From contig JAJCYM010000057.1 of the NCBI GenBank assembly GCA_029262895.1, positions 1-64,000 on the forward strand: DNA of 64,000 nucleotides. Reading direction: 5' to 3'. This DNA comes from Roseivirga sp. GTDB lineage: Bacteria > Bacteroidota > Bacteroidia > Cytophagales > Cyclobacteriaceae. Below, in pieces: positions 51,594 to 60,271 of this stretch (position 1 is the first letter of the stretch; each line of letters begins with the position of its first letter). The position numbers were made by a program, and so were the translations under genes. The notes under the pieces were generated by a model. The model was given only the letters and a program-made list of their open reading frames with translations, did not search any database and was not told the origin of the DNA.

Positions 51594-52767
51594 GATACTC
51601 AGTTATAAACGGGAATAGTAAGCTTACTTGAACACCTTGATCGTGATTTTTAATTTCGAAACTTGCCTTAGGCCCAAAAAGTCGATTGAGTCTTTCTCTG
51701 GTATTACTGAGTCCTATGCCTTGGAATTTATCCAATGACCACTCGGGGTCCAGAGGGGGTCCAATATTGTAAACAGTGATGCTTAAATTCTCTCCCAGTT
51801 TGGAGGCATTTATTTGCAACAAGTTGTGTTTTAAGCTTTTTGAAAGACCATGTTTGAATGCATTTTCAACTATGGGTTGAAGTAAAAGATTGGGGACCAA
51901 TGCTGCCTCCACCTCGGGTTTAACCTCGATTTCTACAGCAAGCTTATCAGTGAATCGCACTTTCTCTATGGTCAAATACTTTTGAATCAAGCTCATTTCC
52001 TGCTCGAGGGTAATGAATTGTTTTTTCTCTACAGTTAGTGAACTTCTTAGGAGGTCACTCAAACCAGTGGTAACATCGATGGCGTTTTCATACAAGTTCC
52101 GTCTTATGAGCATCGTGACCGTATTGAGGGAGTTGAATAAAAAATGCGGTTGAAGCTGCATCTTCAAATGCTGTAATTGCGCTTGAGTAAGAGCACCCTC
52201 TAATCGAAAAGCATTGATTTCCTGTTCGCGATACTTTCGATAGAAATCCAAAGCCAGAAGAGCTACCATTATGAATATATAAATGAGAAGCACATCAAAG
52301 AAGGTGTTAGTTTTAATCAATGAAGTTCCTATTCTAACCTCTTCCCAAAAGCCATAAAGAAGCGAGGACTGGATGAGCCCAATGACTTTTGACACAAAAA
52401 CTCTAAGGAGTTCCTGGATTAATATGAAAATGGGAGAGGCAAGAAGAAAAATCAAAACAATTTTGTGCCAGCCCAAATGACTTAGTTTCCTGTAGACCAG
52501 GTACATGCACCAGCTGATCAAAAACCAACCGAGGTATTCGGATATCAACCCACTTGAGGAGGACGTAGACAAGGAATTCAGAAGTTCTTCAACGGGCTCG
52601 TTAGAATTAGCCTGATCCGAGGGAACCAGCATCCTAAGGCCACCGTTTTTTACATTTGCAACTAGCTGGCTCTGGATTAAGTTGGATTTGTAATAATCCA
52701 TATAACCCATGAGAGCCCAAAAGAAAAAATTGAAGCCTAGAAGAGCCAATGGCCGCGGCTTAGACAT
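51580..52767 (-). CDS. LytS/YehU-like sensor histidine kinase (module B)
   Basis: 395 residues. Membrane helices at about 8-23, 78-93, 102-120 and 157-175. The first external loop (about 25-77) is longer than in the module A kinase and is rich in Ser, Asn and Glu. The kinase core has the phospho-acceptor His208 in LQPHFLFNSLNTVTMLIR, N box LLQPIVENAFKHGLSKS and G box QGIGLSNTRERLNRLFG. It is a paralogue of the 38665-39774 kinase with the same domain order. First gene of the module B transcript; the promoter is presumably in the 90 bp before it. Confidence 0.92.
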   Translation of the reverse strand: MSKPRPLALLGFNFFFWALMGYMDYYKSNLIQSQLVANVKNGGLRMLVPSDQANSNEPVEELLNSLSTSSSSGLISEYLGWFLISWCMYLVYRKLSHLGWHKIVLIFLLASPIFILIQELLRVFVSKVIGLIQSSLLYGFWEEVRIGTSLIKTNTFFDVLLIYIFIMVALLALDFYRKYREQEINAFRLEGALTQAQLQHLKMQLQPHFLFNSLNTVTMLIRRNLYENAIDVTTGLSDLLRSSLTVEKKQFITLEQEMSLIQKYLTIEKVRFTDKLAVEIEVKPEVEAALVPNLLLQPIVENAFKHGLSKSLKHNLLQINASKLGENLSITVYNIGPPLDPEWSLDKFQGIGLSNTRERLNRLFGPKASFEIKNHDQGVQVSLLFPFITEYHGTD

Positions 52768-52857
52768 ATATTCGTAGCTAGATTAGATTCAAATTAAATT
52801 TAGTGGTTTGCTCACTGGCAAACCACTAAATTTTCCGATGTCAACAAATACTCGTGT

Positions 52858-53601
52858 TTAATTCCCTTTCCCTTTTCCCTTCTTTTTTCCTTCCCCCAGG
52901 TTGATTACCCGACTCCCGGATGTACTCATAAATTCTTGCAAAAGATCGTTGTATTGCTCTTGATCAATCACCTGATGAGTTTCCGGAATCTTGAGCTCAG
53001 CCGCGTCTACCTTCGTTTTTTCAACGCGCTTAGCTAAATAGTGATGACTTTTTGATTTATACTCCAGCACGAAACCGTCCAGGCCCGAATAGAAATCTGG
53101 AGAATGGCTATAACCAATTTCCGAGGTATAGTATACCTCTATCTCATCACCATTTTCAGTTGTAATAATCGCCTTTTTACATGTATAGTTTGCGATTTGC
53201 TTTGACCCACTAACGAGTTTTATACTACCGGCCTGCTTCAATTCTCTTTTCACGGCATAATCCTTTTGAGATAAATTGGCTGTGGTAACAAAGTTATTTT
53301 TGTCAAGATCAAAATAGATTTCAGCCCCGGCAATGGCAAAAGACGCATTGGCATTTTCATTCGGAATTACTGCTGATTTTCCTTTATTTTTTCGAAAGGA
53401 GAATCGAATTTCTGAGGTAGTGGAGTCAGGTAAGGACGCCATTTGGGCTTTTTGTTCCTCAGACATATTTGCCTTAAGAAAACTAACGTGTGTATAATAG
53501 ACCACTCCCTCATTTAATTTTTTTAATGGAGTTGGTCTCTTATCAATATTGCCTATTGTCGGTAATAGGGCAAGAAGTGTAACTATTAGAACTTTCATCA
53601 T
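52858..53601 (-). CDS. GLPGLI-family secreted protein
   Basis: About 248 residues. Start chosen at the double methionine (MMKVLIVTLLALLP), where the signal peptide begins; 15 more codons are open upstream but not signal-like. The family hallmarks are visible: an early VVYYTHVSF strand, AIAGAEIYFDLDKNNF, a central NYTCKKAIITTENGDEIEVYY with the invariant Cys-Lys-Lys-Ala, then YTSEIGYSHSPDFYSGLDGF, where GLDGFVLEY replaces the name-giving GLPGLILE. The tail is very basic and glycine-rich (GEGKKKGKGKGN). GLPGLI proteins are Bacteroidota-specific, exported, and of unknown function; some are linked to TonB-dependent uptake. Divergent from the MarR gene, which may regulate it. Confidence 0.82.
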   Translation of the reverse strand: MMKVLIVTLLALLPTIGNIDKRPTPLKKLNEGVVYYTHVSFLKANMSEEQKAQMASLPDSTTSEIRFSFRKNKGKSAVIPNENANASFAIAGAEIYFDLDKNNFVTTANLSQKDYAVKRELKQAGSIKLVSGSKQIANYTCKKAIITTENGDEIEVYYTSEIGYSHSPDFYSGLDGFVLEYKSKSHHYLAKRVEKTKVDAAELKIPETHQVIDQEQYNDLLQEFMSTSGSRVINLGEGKKKGKGKGN

Positions 53602-53667
53602 GTGAAACTTTTGTGTGAATAGGACTAAAACTAAATCGCAACTCACTCAAACTTTAGTAATTTTCAG

Positions 53668-53707
53668 GCGCTTACTGAATTGCAGTGGTGTATTGCACTT
53701 GTAGCGC
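53668..53707. promoter_or_regulatory. Candidate operator between GLPGLI and marR-like genes
   Basis: An outer inverted repeat, gcgcttac / gtagcgc (one unpaired base), encloses a repeated ttgcagt/ttgcact element. It lies in the 143-bp divergent promoter region, 38 bp before the MarR-type start. MarR proteins often bind such sites next to their own gene. Tentative. Confidence 0.3.
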
Positions 53708-53744
53708 AGTAGGCTGATAATACTTGATTAAACCAAGCCATCTT

Positions 53745-54227
53745 ATGCAAAGGAATTTAATTGAAGAATTAGGAAGTCTTGCACTGGCCACCCGTTTAAA
53801 GAATTTAAGCGAGAGGCTGGCTAAAGATGTGGGCAAAATTTACAAGGAGCAGTCTATAGATTTTGAACCACGGTGGTTTGCAGTCATTTATGCCTTGAAA
53901 GACAATAACGAACTTGCCGTTACGGAAATGTCGGTGATGTTGAAGCAGACTCACCCTGCGGTGAACCAAGTCGCTAACATCTTGGTAGAAAAAGGGTTAA
54001 TTGAGGAATCTAAGGATGACAAGGATCAAAGGAAACGGCTGCTTAGGCTTAGCAAAAAAGGTAAGAAGCTGGTCTCGAAAATGGAAGGCCTTTGGGCCGA
54101 AATCAGGAAGGCCAATGATGAATTGTTAAATACATCAGGAAGTGATTTTCTTTCTGCCATCAAAGCTCTGGAAGAGGCTTTGGATGAAAAGAACATGTAT
54201 GATCGAGTGAAGGAGAAGATGTCCTGA
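53745..54227 (+). CDS. MarR-family transcriptional regulator
   Basis: 160 residues from ATG 53745 (MQRNLIEELG); an upstream TTG at 53724 is less likely. Winged helix-turn-helix of the MarR group: PRWFAVIYALKDNNELAVTE (helix 2), MSVMLKQTHPAVNQVANILV (recognition helix), EKGLIEESKDDKDQRKRLLR (wing with the DxRxK/R-type motif), flanked by dimerisation helices at both ends. Here the wing motif reads DKDQRKRLLRLSKKG. Such proteins are usually repressors that release DNA on binding small aromatic compounds; the ligand is unknown. It faces the divergent GLPGLI gene across 143 bp and precedes a S41 peptidase by 148 bp. Confidence 0.88.
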   Translation: MQRNLIEELGSLALATRLKNLSERLAKDVGKIYKEQSIDFEPRWFAVIYALKDNNELAVTEMSVMLKQTHPAVNQVANILVEKGLIEESKDDKDQRKRLLRLSKKGKKLVSKMEGLWAEIRKANDELLNTSGSDFLSAIKALEEALDEKNMYDRVKEKMS

Positions 54228-54375
54228 ACCGTTCAGTTTCGTTCTGATTTTACGTCCGAATTCGTTCAATAGTCATTGGTAAATCATTGATGAAAGGCCA
54301 CTAAGTATTTGTTAATCAGTGCTTTGAATTTTATGGAACTATTTTTGGTAAGTAGTTACGAAAATTGAGAATTTT

Positions 54376-55326
54376 ATGAGATTTAAAGCAGTCCTGCTCT
54401 CTCTGACATTTACGCTTTTCACAGCTCCTTCCTTTTCACAAAACCTCGATAAAGAAGCCATAGTTAGCAAGTTGGCTGATCTAATGAATCGCAATTATGT
54501 TTTTCCTGAAAAAGGAAAGGCTATGCACGATCTGATAAAGGCCAACTTGAAAAAGGGTGAATATGCCGATATTGTGGATAATAATGCTTTTGCCGATCGG
54601 CTGGATGCCGATTTGAAAAGCATCATACATGACAAGCACATTCGAGTAAAATTTGATCCGGAGAGGATAGAAAAAATGAAGAGTGGTGCCGCCAATGGGG
54701 GCAGAAAGCCACCAAAAAATTTCGGTTTTGAGAAAACAGAAGTGAAAGATGGAATCGGTTACCTGGATTTAAGAGGATTCCAAGACATCCGATTTGCGGA
54801 AGATGTGGCAAAAGAAGCCATGGATAAGCTGATTGAAGCTGATGCTATTATTTTTGATCTCAGGAAAAATGGAGGAGGTTCGCCTTCCATGATCCGCTTT
54901 ATCAGCAGTTATATTTTTGGGAAAGAAAGGGTTCACCTCAATGACTTTTATTGGCGCCCAAGCGACAGCTTTTCCGAATCATGGACCAATCCCGATTTTG
55001 CTTCTCAGCACAAGCCCAACATTCCGGTTTATGTACTGACCAGTAATTACACTTTTTCAGCAGCAGAGGAGTTCACCTATAACCTTAAAAATCTTAAAAG
55101 AGCAACTATCATTGGGGAAACCACGGGAGGAGGAGCTCATCCTGGTGGGCCAATGATTATTGACGACCAGTTTTTCGTCAACGTGCCACAGGGCAGGGCC
55201 ATAAACCCAATCACCAAGACCAATTGGGAAGGTGTTGGGGTAAAGCCTGATATTGAGCTATCGGCCGAAAAAGCACTTGAAAAGGCTATAAAAATGGCCA
55301 AAAACGCAATTTTGGCAAAACACTAA
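54376..55326 (+). CDS. S41 family (C-terminal-processing-like) peptidase, small form
   Basis: 316 residues with a signal peptide (VLLSLTFTLFTAPSFSQ). A helical N-terminal domain (about 25-100: IVSKLADLMNRNYVFPEKG) is followed by an S41 core without a PDZ domain: GIGYLDLRGFQDIRFAEDV, AIIFDLRKNGGGSPSMIRF, the nucleophile Ser228 in LTSNYTFSAAEEFTYNL, and the strand IIGETTGGGAHPGG. The layout matches the IRBP/tricorn-like subgroup of S41, which lacks the PDZ gate found in Prc/CtpA; the lysine seen in Prc is not evident, so another residue must complete the active site. Periplasmic or surface. Substrate unknown. Confidence 0.87.
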   Translation: MRFKAVLLSLTFTLFTAPSFSQNLDKEAIVSKLADLMNRNYVFPEKGKAMHDLIKANLKKGEYADIVDNNAFADRLDADLKSIIHDKHIRVKFDPERIEKMKSGAANGGRKPPKNFGFEKTEVKDGIGYLDLRGFQDIRFAEDVAKEAMDKLIEADAIIFDLRKNGGGSPSMIRFISSYIFGKERVHLNDFYWRPSDSFSESWTNPDFASQHKPNIPVYVLTSNYTFSAAEEFTYNLKNLKRATIIGETTGGGAHPGGPMIIDDQFFVNVPQGRAINPITKTNWEGVGVKPDIELSAEKALEKAIKMAKNAILAKH

Positions 55327-55404
55327 TCCGAATAAACAGCAATTACTAACCGAGCCTCGAATAAACTTAATTGTAGATTTGGGCACAATTACTCTATAAA
55401 GGTC

Positions 55405-57786
55405 ATGATCAAAAATTATTTCATTATTGCAATCAGAAGTCTGCTTAAAAGCCGCACGACTTCATTTATCAACGTGCTTGGGCTATCCATTGGAATGGCA
55501 TGTTGTATTATAATTTTCTTGTTTGTGCAGGACGAAATGTCCTATGACAAGTTTCACTCCAAATCAGATGATATTTTCAGAGTGCTTACCATTGATGAGG
55601 CCCTCGGGGTTAGCAGTAGTTTGGTCGGTATTACGCTGCCAGCTTTGGCTCCCGCTATGGAGGACAATTTCCCTGAAGTGGTTAATCGGGTAAGAATGCT
55701 ACCTCAGGGGCGTCAACTGATCAATTACGAGCAGCAGGGCTACTACACAGAACATTTTGCTTATGCCGAATCTTCTTTGTTTGAGATTTTTGATTTCTCT
55801 TTGATTGAAGGCAATGTTGAAAATGCGCTTACGGAACCTAATACTGTTGTCTTTTCCCAGTCTATGGCCAAAAGAACTTTTGGAGAAGAAGATGCCATAG
55901 GCAAGCGAGTGGATATTGGTAATCAGACGGGCTTGGAAGTGGTGGCCGTGATGAAGGATATCACAGAGAACAGCCACCTTGATTTTGATGTGATTGTGTC
56001 GATGGCTCAGGCAGATACAGCATCGGGTTTCTCTCAATTTCTCAGCTCATGGCAGAGCATCAGTATGGTAACCTATGTTGAGCTAAGCAATGCAGAGGCC
56101 GAAGCTAATGTGGAGGCTAAAATGGAAACTTTGATCCGCGATAATAATGTAGGAGACAATTTTAAAGTCACACTGCAACCGCTAAGCGATGTCCATCTAA
56201 GATCAAAAGACACCTTATTTGAAAACTACAATCTTAACAAAACAGATATTGGCTATGTCTATACCCTCGCGGCTGTGGGGATTTTTGTGATCTTAATAGC
56301 CTCCTTTAATTTTATGAACCTGTCAACGGCACGTTCGATAAATCGGGCACAAGAGGTAGGGGTCAGAAAGGTTTTTGGAGCCATAAGGGGTCAGCTTATC
56401 AATCAGTTTATGATAGAGTCCGTGCTTATCGCCTTTATCTCATTCCTGATCGCTCTGGTCATAGTAGCCTCCTTGGGTTCATTCGTCAATCTTCCATTTG
56501 AGGAGAATTTGGCCAACTTATTTCTTTCAAACCCGATTTGGCTCGCGGGTGGATTGTTGTTCACAATTGTTTTAGGACTCTTTTCGGGCAGCTATCCGGC
56601 TTTGATGCTCTCAAAATACAGCCCCACCAGTATTTTGAGAGGCACATTTAAGACAAGTTCTCAAGGTGTTTTATTAAGAAAGGGTCTGGTTATTTTTCAG
56701 TTCACCATTTCTATAATAATGATTATCGGTACTACCATAGTCTATGAGCAGTTGCAGTTAATGAGGAATGCCGACAAAGGTTTTGATCCTGAACAAGTAG
56801 TGACGCTCAATGTGGGTCACCCGAGCTTGCAGCAGTCTATTCCTGTGCTTAAGAACAGACTGGAGCAGAACCCAGCTATTTTGAAGACAGCTTTAACTCA
56901 AGGTATGCCGGGCCGAACCTTCGGCAGGAGAGGAGTTACGCCTGAAGGTGCTTCTCCAGACGATACCTGGATCATTAGCGTCTTAACTTTCGATGAGTCT
57001 TTCATTGACCTGATGGGTATGGAGGTTGCTGAGGGCCGAGCGTTCGATAGAGAGATTCAAACCGATCAACAACAGGCAATTTTGATAAATGAAGCCATGG
57101 CAAAAGAGTTGGCCTGGGATGATCCTGTAGGAAGAAAAGTGAACTTTGGTCAGAACGAGAGGACCATAATCGGTGTGGTAAAGGACTTCCATTTTGCGTC
57201 AATGAGGCATCAAATCGAACCTTTGGCCATGTTCTTTAATCCAAATGGGGGTGGTAACCTGGCGGTGAAATTCTCGGCAAATAACGCGAGTGCAGCCATG
57301 GAATTTGTTCAGGAAGCCTGGGATGAAGTTTTTTCAAATAGCCCCATAGAATATCGGTTTTTCGATGAGGAATTTGGTCAGCAGTATGAATCTGATGAAA
57401 GGTTTGGGCGATTGGTTTTCAGTTTTACCTGGCTAGCCATTTTTATAGCCTGTCTAGGATTGTTTGGACTTTCGACCTTTACCGCTCAACAGAAAATCAA
57501 GGAGATTGGAGTTAGAAAAGTGCTTGGCGCCTCTGTTGCTGGCATTGTGATGTTATTGTCAAAGGAGTTCACCAAACTTATTATTATCGCCACAGTTTTT
57601 GCCTCACCACTGGCCTATTTTATGATGCAGGCCTGGCTGAAGGATTTTGCCTATCGCATCAGTATTAATTGGTTTTGGTTTGTGGTTTCTGCTTTGGCGG
57701 CATTGGTTATTGCCTTGCTGACTGTCAGTTTTCAGTCCATCAAAGCAGCGATGATCAACCCGGCCAAATCTTTACGATATGAATGA
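55405..57786 (+). CDS. ABC transporter permease, MacB/FtsX type, duplicated
   Basis: 793 residues in the common Bacteroidota two-half form. The first membrane helix (about 20-42, INVLGLSIGMACCIIIFLFV) is followed by a MacB-like periplasmic domain (to about 275), three helices forming the first FtsX domain (VYTLAAVGIFVILIASFNFM, then INRAQEVGVRKVFGAIRGQL), a second periplasmic domain (about 440-660) and a second FtsX domain (LVFSFTWLAIFIACLGLFGL, IKEIGVRKVLGASVAG) ending NPAKSLRYE. No ATPase gene is adjacent, so it must use an ATPase encoded elsewhere. The family acts in peptide, lipid or antibiotic export or lipoprotein release. The stop codon is the left end of the foldback element that follows. 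Confidence 0.88.
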   Translation: MIKNYFIIAIRSLLKSRTTSFINVLGLSIGMACCIIIFLFVQDEMSYDKFHSKSDDIFRVLTIDEALGVSSSLVGITLPALAPAMEDNFPEVVNRVRMLPQGRQLINYEQQGYYTEHFAYAESSLFEIFDFSLIEGNVENALTEPNTVVFSQSMAKRTFGEEDAIGKRVDIGNQTGLEVVAVMKDITENSHLDFDVIVSMAQADTASGFSQFLSSWQSISMVTYVELSNAEAEANVEAKMETLIRDNNVGDNFKVTLQPLSDVHLRSKDTLFENYNLNKTDIGYVYTLAAVGIFVILIASFNFMNLSTARSINRAQEVGVRKVFGAIRGQLINQFMIESVLIAFISFLIALVIVASLGSFVNLPFEENLANLFLSNPIWLAGGLLFTIVLGLFSGSYPALMLSKYSPTSILRGTFKTSSQGVLLRKGLVIFQFTISIIMIIGTTIVYEQLQLMRNADKGFDPEQVVTLNVGHPSLQQSIPVLKNRLEQNPAILKTALTQGMPGRTFGRRGVTPEGASPDDTWIISVLTFDESFIDLMGMEVAEGRAFDREIQTDQQQAILINEAMAKELAWDDPVGRKVNFGQNERTIIGVVKDFHFASMRHQIEPLAMFFNPNGGGNLAVKFSANNASAAMEFVQEAWDEVFSNSPIEYRFFDEEFGQQYESDERFGRLVFSFTWLAIFIACLGLFGLSTFTAQQKIKEIGVRKVLGASVAGIVMLLSKEFTKLIIIATVFASPLAYFMMQAWLKDFAYRISINWFWFVVSALAALVIALLTVSFQSIKAAMINPAKSLRYE

Positions 57787-57946
57787 TACCAATTCAATTG
57801 TAAAATGGCGCGAATAGAAATTAAATTATCATCGCTTGATTAAGGCGAAAAATGAAGGCATAGCATCGCTATGGCCGATTTTTTCAACGAAGAGCAAGCG
57901 GTAAGAAATGATTTGTATCCGTCATATTATGTTTGACTTGGTATTA
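57784..57946. mobile_element. 163-bp palindromic foldback element (MITE-like candidate)
   Basis: The whole segment is an imperfect palindrome centred near 57866. Outer ends tgataccaattc (57784-57795) and gacttggtatta (57935-57946) pair at 10 of 12 positions; middle arms cgcttg (57833-57838) / caagcg (57895-57900) are exact; a gaaaaat / atttttt block and inner arms catagc (57859-57864) / gctatg (57868-57873) surround a 3-base loop. It has no coding capacity. Its left end forms the permease stop codon. Full-length symmetry with conserved ends suggests a mobile or REP-like repeat; other copies would lie outside this window. Confidence 0.6.
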
Positions 57947-58124
57947 ATTAGCGAATTTTAACAAATCATTCCTCAGATTACTAAAACCTAAATCTAAATT
58001 TTGGGTATAATAGTTGTGATCTCACATAATTGGTTTTTAAAAGTATCTTAATTAGGTGGAAATCCTTATTTTTAAGATGCACCTAATAATTGGAGATTGG
58101 TTAGAATGAAATTTACGTGTTGAT
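57947..58124. promoter_or_regulatory. Leader region of the Prc-like peptidase gene with two inverted repeats
   Basis: AT-rich, no gene. Two repeats interleave: atctta (58045-58050) / taagat (58073-58078) and attaggtg (58051-58058) / cacctaat (58080-58087). Because their arms cross, the two stems cannot easily form together and would be alternatives in RNA; as DNA, the 8-bp pair could be an operator. The ATG at 58125 follows 37 bp later. Confidence 0.4.
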
Positions 58125-60185
58125 ATGAGAAATTTGAAGAGAGTATTTGTATTTCAAACTTTGGCGCTTTTAAGTGCAATAGGTTTAAATGCAAGTGTAG
58201 CTGATAGTGTAAAGTATTTACAACCAAAGGCGGAGCATATTAAGGAAGCCAGGCTGGTGGTAGGGATACTGGACTACTACCATTATCGCGAAACGAACCT
58301 GAATGATTCGTTGTCATCTGTCATTTTTGATAACTTTCTTAAATCACTCGATGGTAATAAAAACTACTTTTTAGCCTCTGATATCCAATCCTTTCAGAAA
58401 TACAGATTTGAGTTTGACGATGATTTGAAATCTGGAAATCTGGTACCCGCATTTTTCATGTTTAATATGTACAAGAAGCGAGTTGAGGCAAGACTTGATT
58501 ATGCGTTGGCTCATACCGGGGATGACTTTGACTTTACTTTAAATGAATCCTATAGCTTCGACAGGGAGAAGCAACCTTATGCTCAGAATGAGCAACAACT
58601 GGATGATTTATGGAGAAAGGTGCTCAAAAATCAGGCATTAGGTCTGAAATTAAGCGGTTCAGATCAGGCCAAAATAACTAAAACATTAACAGATAGGTAT
58701 AACAGATTCAAGGGCAATGTTTCCAAATACAATAGCAACGATGTATTTGAGATATTCATGAACTCCGTCACCAATGCTTTTGATCCACATACAGGCTACT
58801 TTACGCCATTAGGTGCTGATGATTTTAGGAGAGAAAGCAGCAAGACGATGGAAGGCATTGGAGCCACATTGCAGCAAGAGAACGATTTTACGAAGATAAT
58901 AGAATTGAGACCCGGTGGTCCGGCATTCCTCAGTGGCCAGATTGATAAGGACGATAGAGTAGTAGGCGTAGCACAGGGGGCAGAAGGTGACATGGAAGAT
59001 GTGGTAGGTTGGAGATCTGATGAAGTGGCAGGCAAAATCAGAGGAGCTAAGGGTACGCTCGTGAGGTTAGAACTGCTGCCTGCAGGATCAAGTCCAGGAG
59101 CACCTACTAAGGAAGTACACCTGGTGAGGGATAAAATCAAATATGATGAAGCCAGGGCCAGCAAAGAAGTAGTTCAATACACCCAAAATGGTAAAACTTA
59201 TAACCTGGGCATAATTAAGGTTCCCGATTTCTATTTGGATGCCGATGAGCTTGAGCAGGGTAAAAAAGACTATGTGAGTACTACCAACGATGTGAAGAAG
59301 CTTATTACTGAAATGGAAGAGGAAGGCGTTGATGGGGTAATGCTCGATTTAAGAAACAATGGTGGTGGTGCACTTTTCGAGGCAATCAATTTGTCAGGGC
59401 TTTTTATTGAAGGTGGGCCTGTTGTGCAAATCAAATACAAAAATGGCCGAATTGAACGAGGCAATGACGATGACAAGACCATGTTTTATGATGGCCCTGT
59501 GAACGTTATGATCAATAGGTTTTCAGCATCGGCTTCCGAAATTTTTGCTGGAGCTATGCAGGATTATAAAAGGGGGGTGATTGTAGGAGAACAGACTTAC
59601 GGTAAGGGTACTGTTCAAAACGTACGGGGACTGAATGACTTTATAAGAGGCAATGAGGAGGACAAGCTTGGATTAATAAAATATACTATCGCCAAGTTCT
59701 ATCGGGTAAATGGCAGCAGTACACAGCACCTTGGAGTTTCTCCTGATGTTGAGTTTCCTTCAGCATTTAATGCTGCTGAATTTGGAGAAAGTTCACGTCC
59801 AAGTGCCTTACCATGGGATCAAATTGCATCTGCCGAATACACCCCACTCAACTACGTTGATAAACAACTGATTGATGCCCTCAAGAGGAGTCATGCTGAT
59901 CGCAGGAAGACAGATCAAAGCCTTGTCGACTATATGGCCGACATTGAGGAATTGAAACAAGTGAGAAGTCGGAATGTAGTTTCTCTCAATTTCGATAAGA
60001 GAAAGAAGGAGCAGGATGACAGAGACGAACGTAGAGAAGCCAGGGTTAAGATTGGAGAATCTCTGGGAGACCTGGAGGTCAATAACGTTAAGGATAGATC
60101 TCTGGATGATTTGAAAGACCCCTATTTGAAAGAGAGCATCATCCTTTTAACTCAGCAGATTGTATTTGGCAAGAAGAAGGGATAG
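58125..60185 (+). CDS. Prc/Tsp-like tail-specific S41 protease
   Basis: 686 residues with a signal peptide (VFQTLALLSAIGLNASVADS). Domain order matches E. coli Prc: helical N-terminal domain (about 30-235; SLDGNKNYFLASDIQSFQ, ending FDPHTGYFTPLGADDF), PDZ domain (about 240-340: GIGATLQQENDFTKIIEL, GGPAFLSGQIDKDDRVVG), S41 protease core with VMLDLRNNGGGALFEAI, nucleophile motif NRFSASASEIFAGAMQDYKR and the general-base lysine segment GEQTYGKGTVQNV, then a C-terminal helical tail (about 590-680). It degrades or trims periplasmic proteins with nonpolar C-termini. All catalytic motifs are intact. Followed by a strong terminator. Leader features are listed separately. Confidence 0.93.
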   Translation: MRNLKRVFVFQTLALLSAIGLNASVADSVKYLQPKAEHIKEARLVVGILDYYHYRETNLNDSLSSVIFDNFLKSLDGNKNYFLASDIQSFQKYRFEFDDDLKSGNLVPAFFMFNMYKKRVEARLDYALAHTGDDFDFTLNESYSFDREKQPYAQNEQQLDDLWRKVLKNQALGLKLSGSDQAKITKTLTDRYNRFKGNVSKYNSNDVFEIFMNSVTNAFDPHTGYFTPLGADDFRRESSKTMEGIGATLQQENDFTKIIELRPGGPAFLSGQIDKDDRVVGVAQGAEGDMEDVVGWRSDEVAGKIRGAKGTLVRLELLPAGSSPGAPTKEVHLVRDKIKYDEARASKEVVQYTQNGKTYNLGIIKVPDFYLDADELEQGKKDYVSTTNDVKKLITEMEEEGVDGVMLDLRNNGGGALFEAINLSGLFIEGGPVVQIKYKNGRIERGNDDDKTMFYDGPVNVMINRFSASASEIFAGAMQDYKRGVIVGEQTYGKGTVQNVRGLNDFIRGNEEDKLGLIKYTIAKFYRVNGSSTQHLGVSPDVEFPSAFNAAEFGESSRPSALPWDQIASAEYTPLNYVDKQLIDALKRSHADRRKTDQSLVDYMADIEELKQVRSRNVVSLNFDKRKKEQDDRDERREARVKIGESLGDLEVNNVKDRSLDDLKDPYLKESIILLTQQIVFGKKKG

Positions 60186-60206
60186 AGAAAAAGAAAAAAT
60201 GAAATA

Positions 60207-60236
60207 GAAAAGAGCCGCTTAATAGCGGCTCTTTTT
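60207..60236. terminator. Rho-independent terminator, probably bidirectional
   Basis: The exact 9-bp stem agagccgct (60211-60219) / agcggctct (60224-60232), loop taat, has four A before it (60207-60210) and four T after it (60233-60236). It lies between the convergent Prc-like and 60272-60640 genes and could serve both. Confidence 0.9.
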
Positions 60237-60271
60237 ACTTAAGCTTATATGATCTTGTATCAGAGGTTTGT

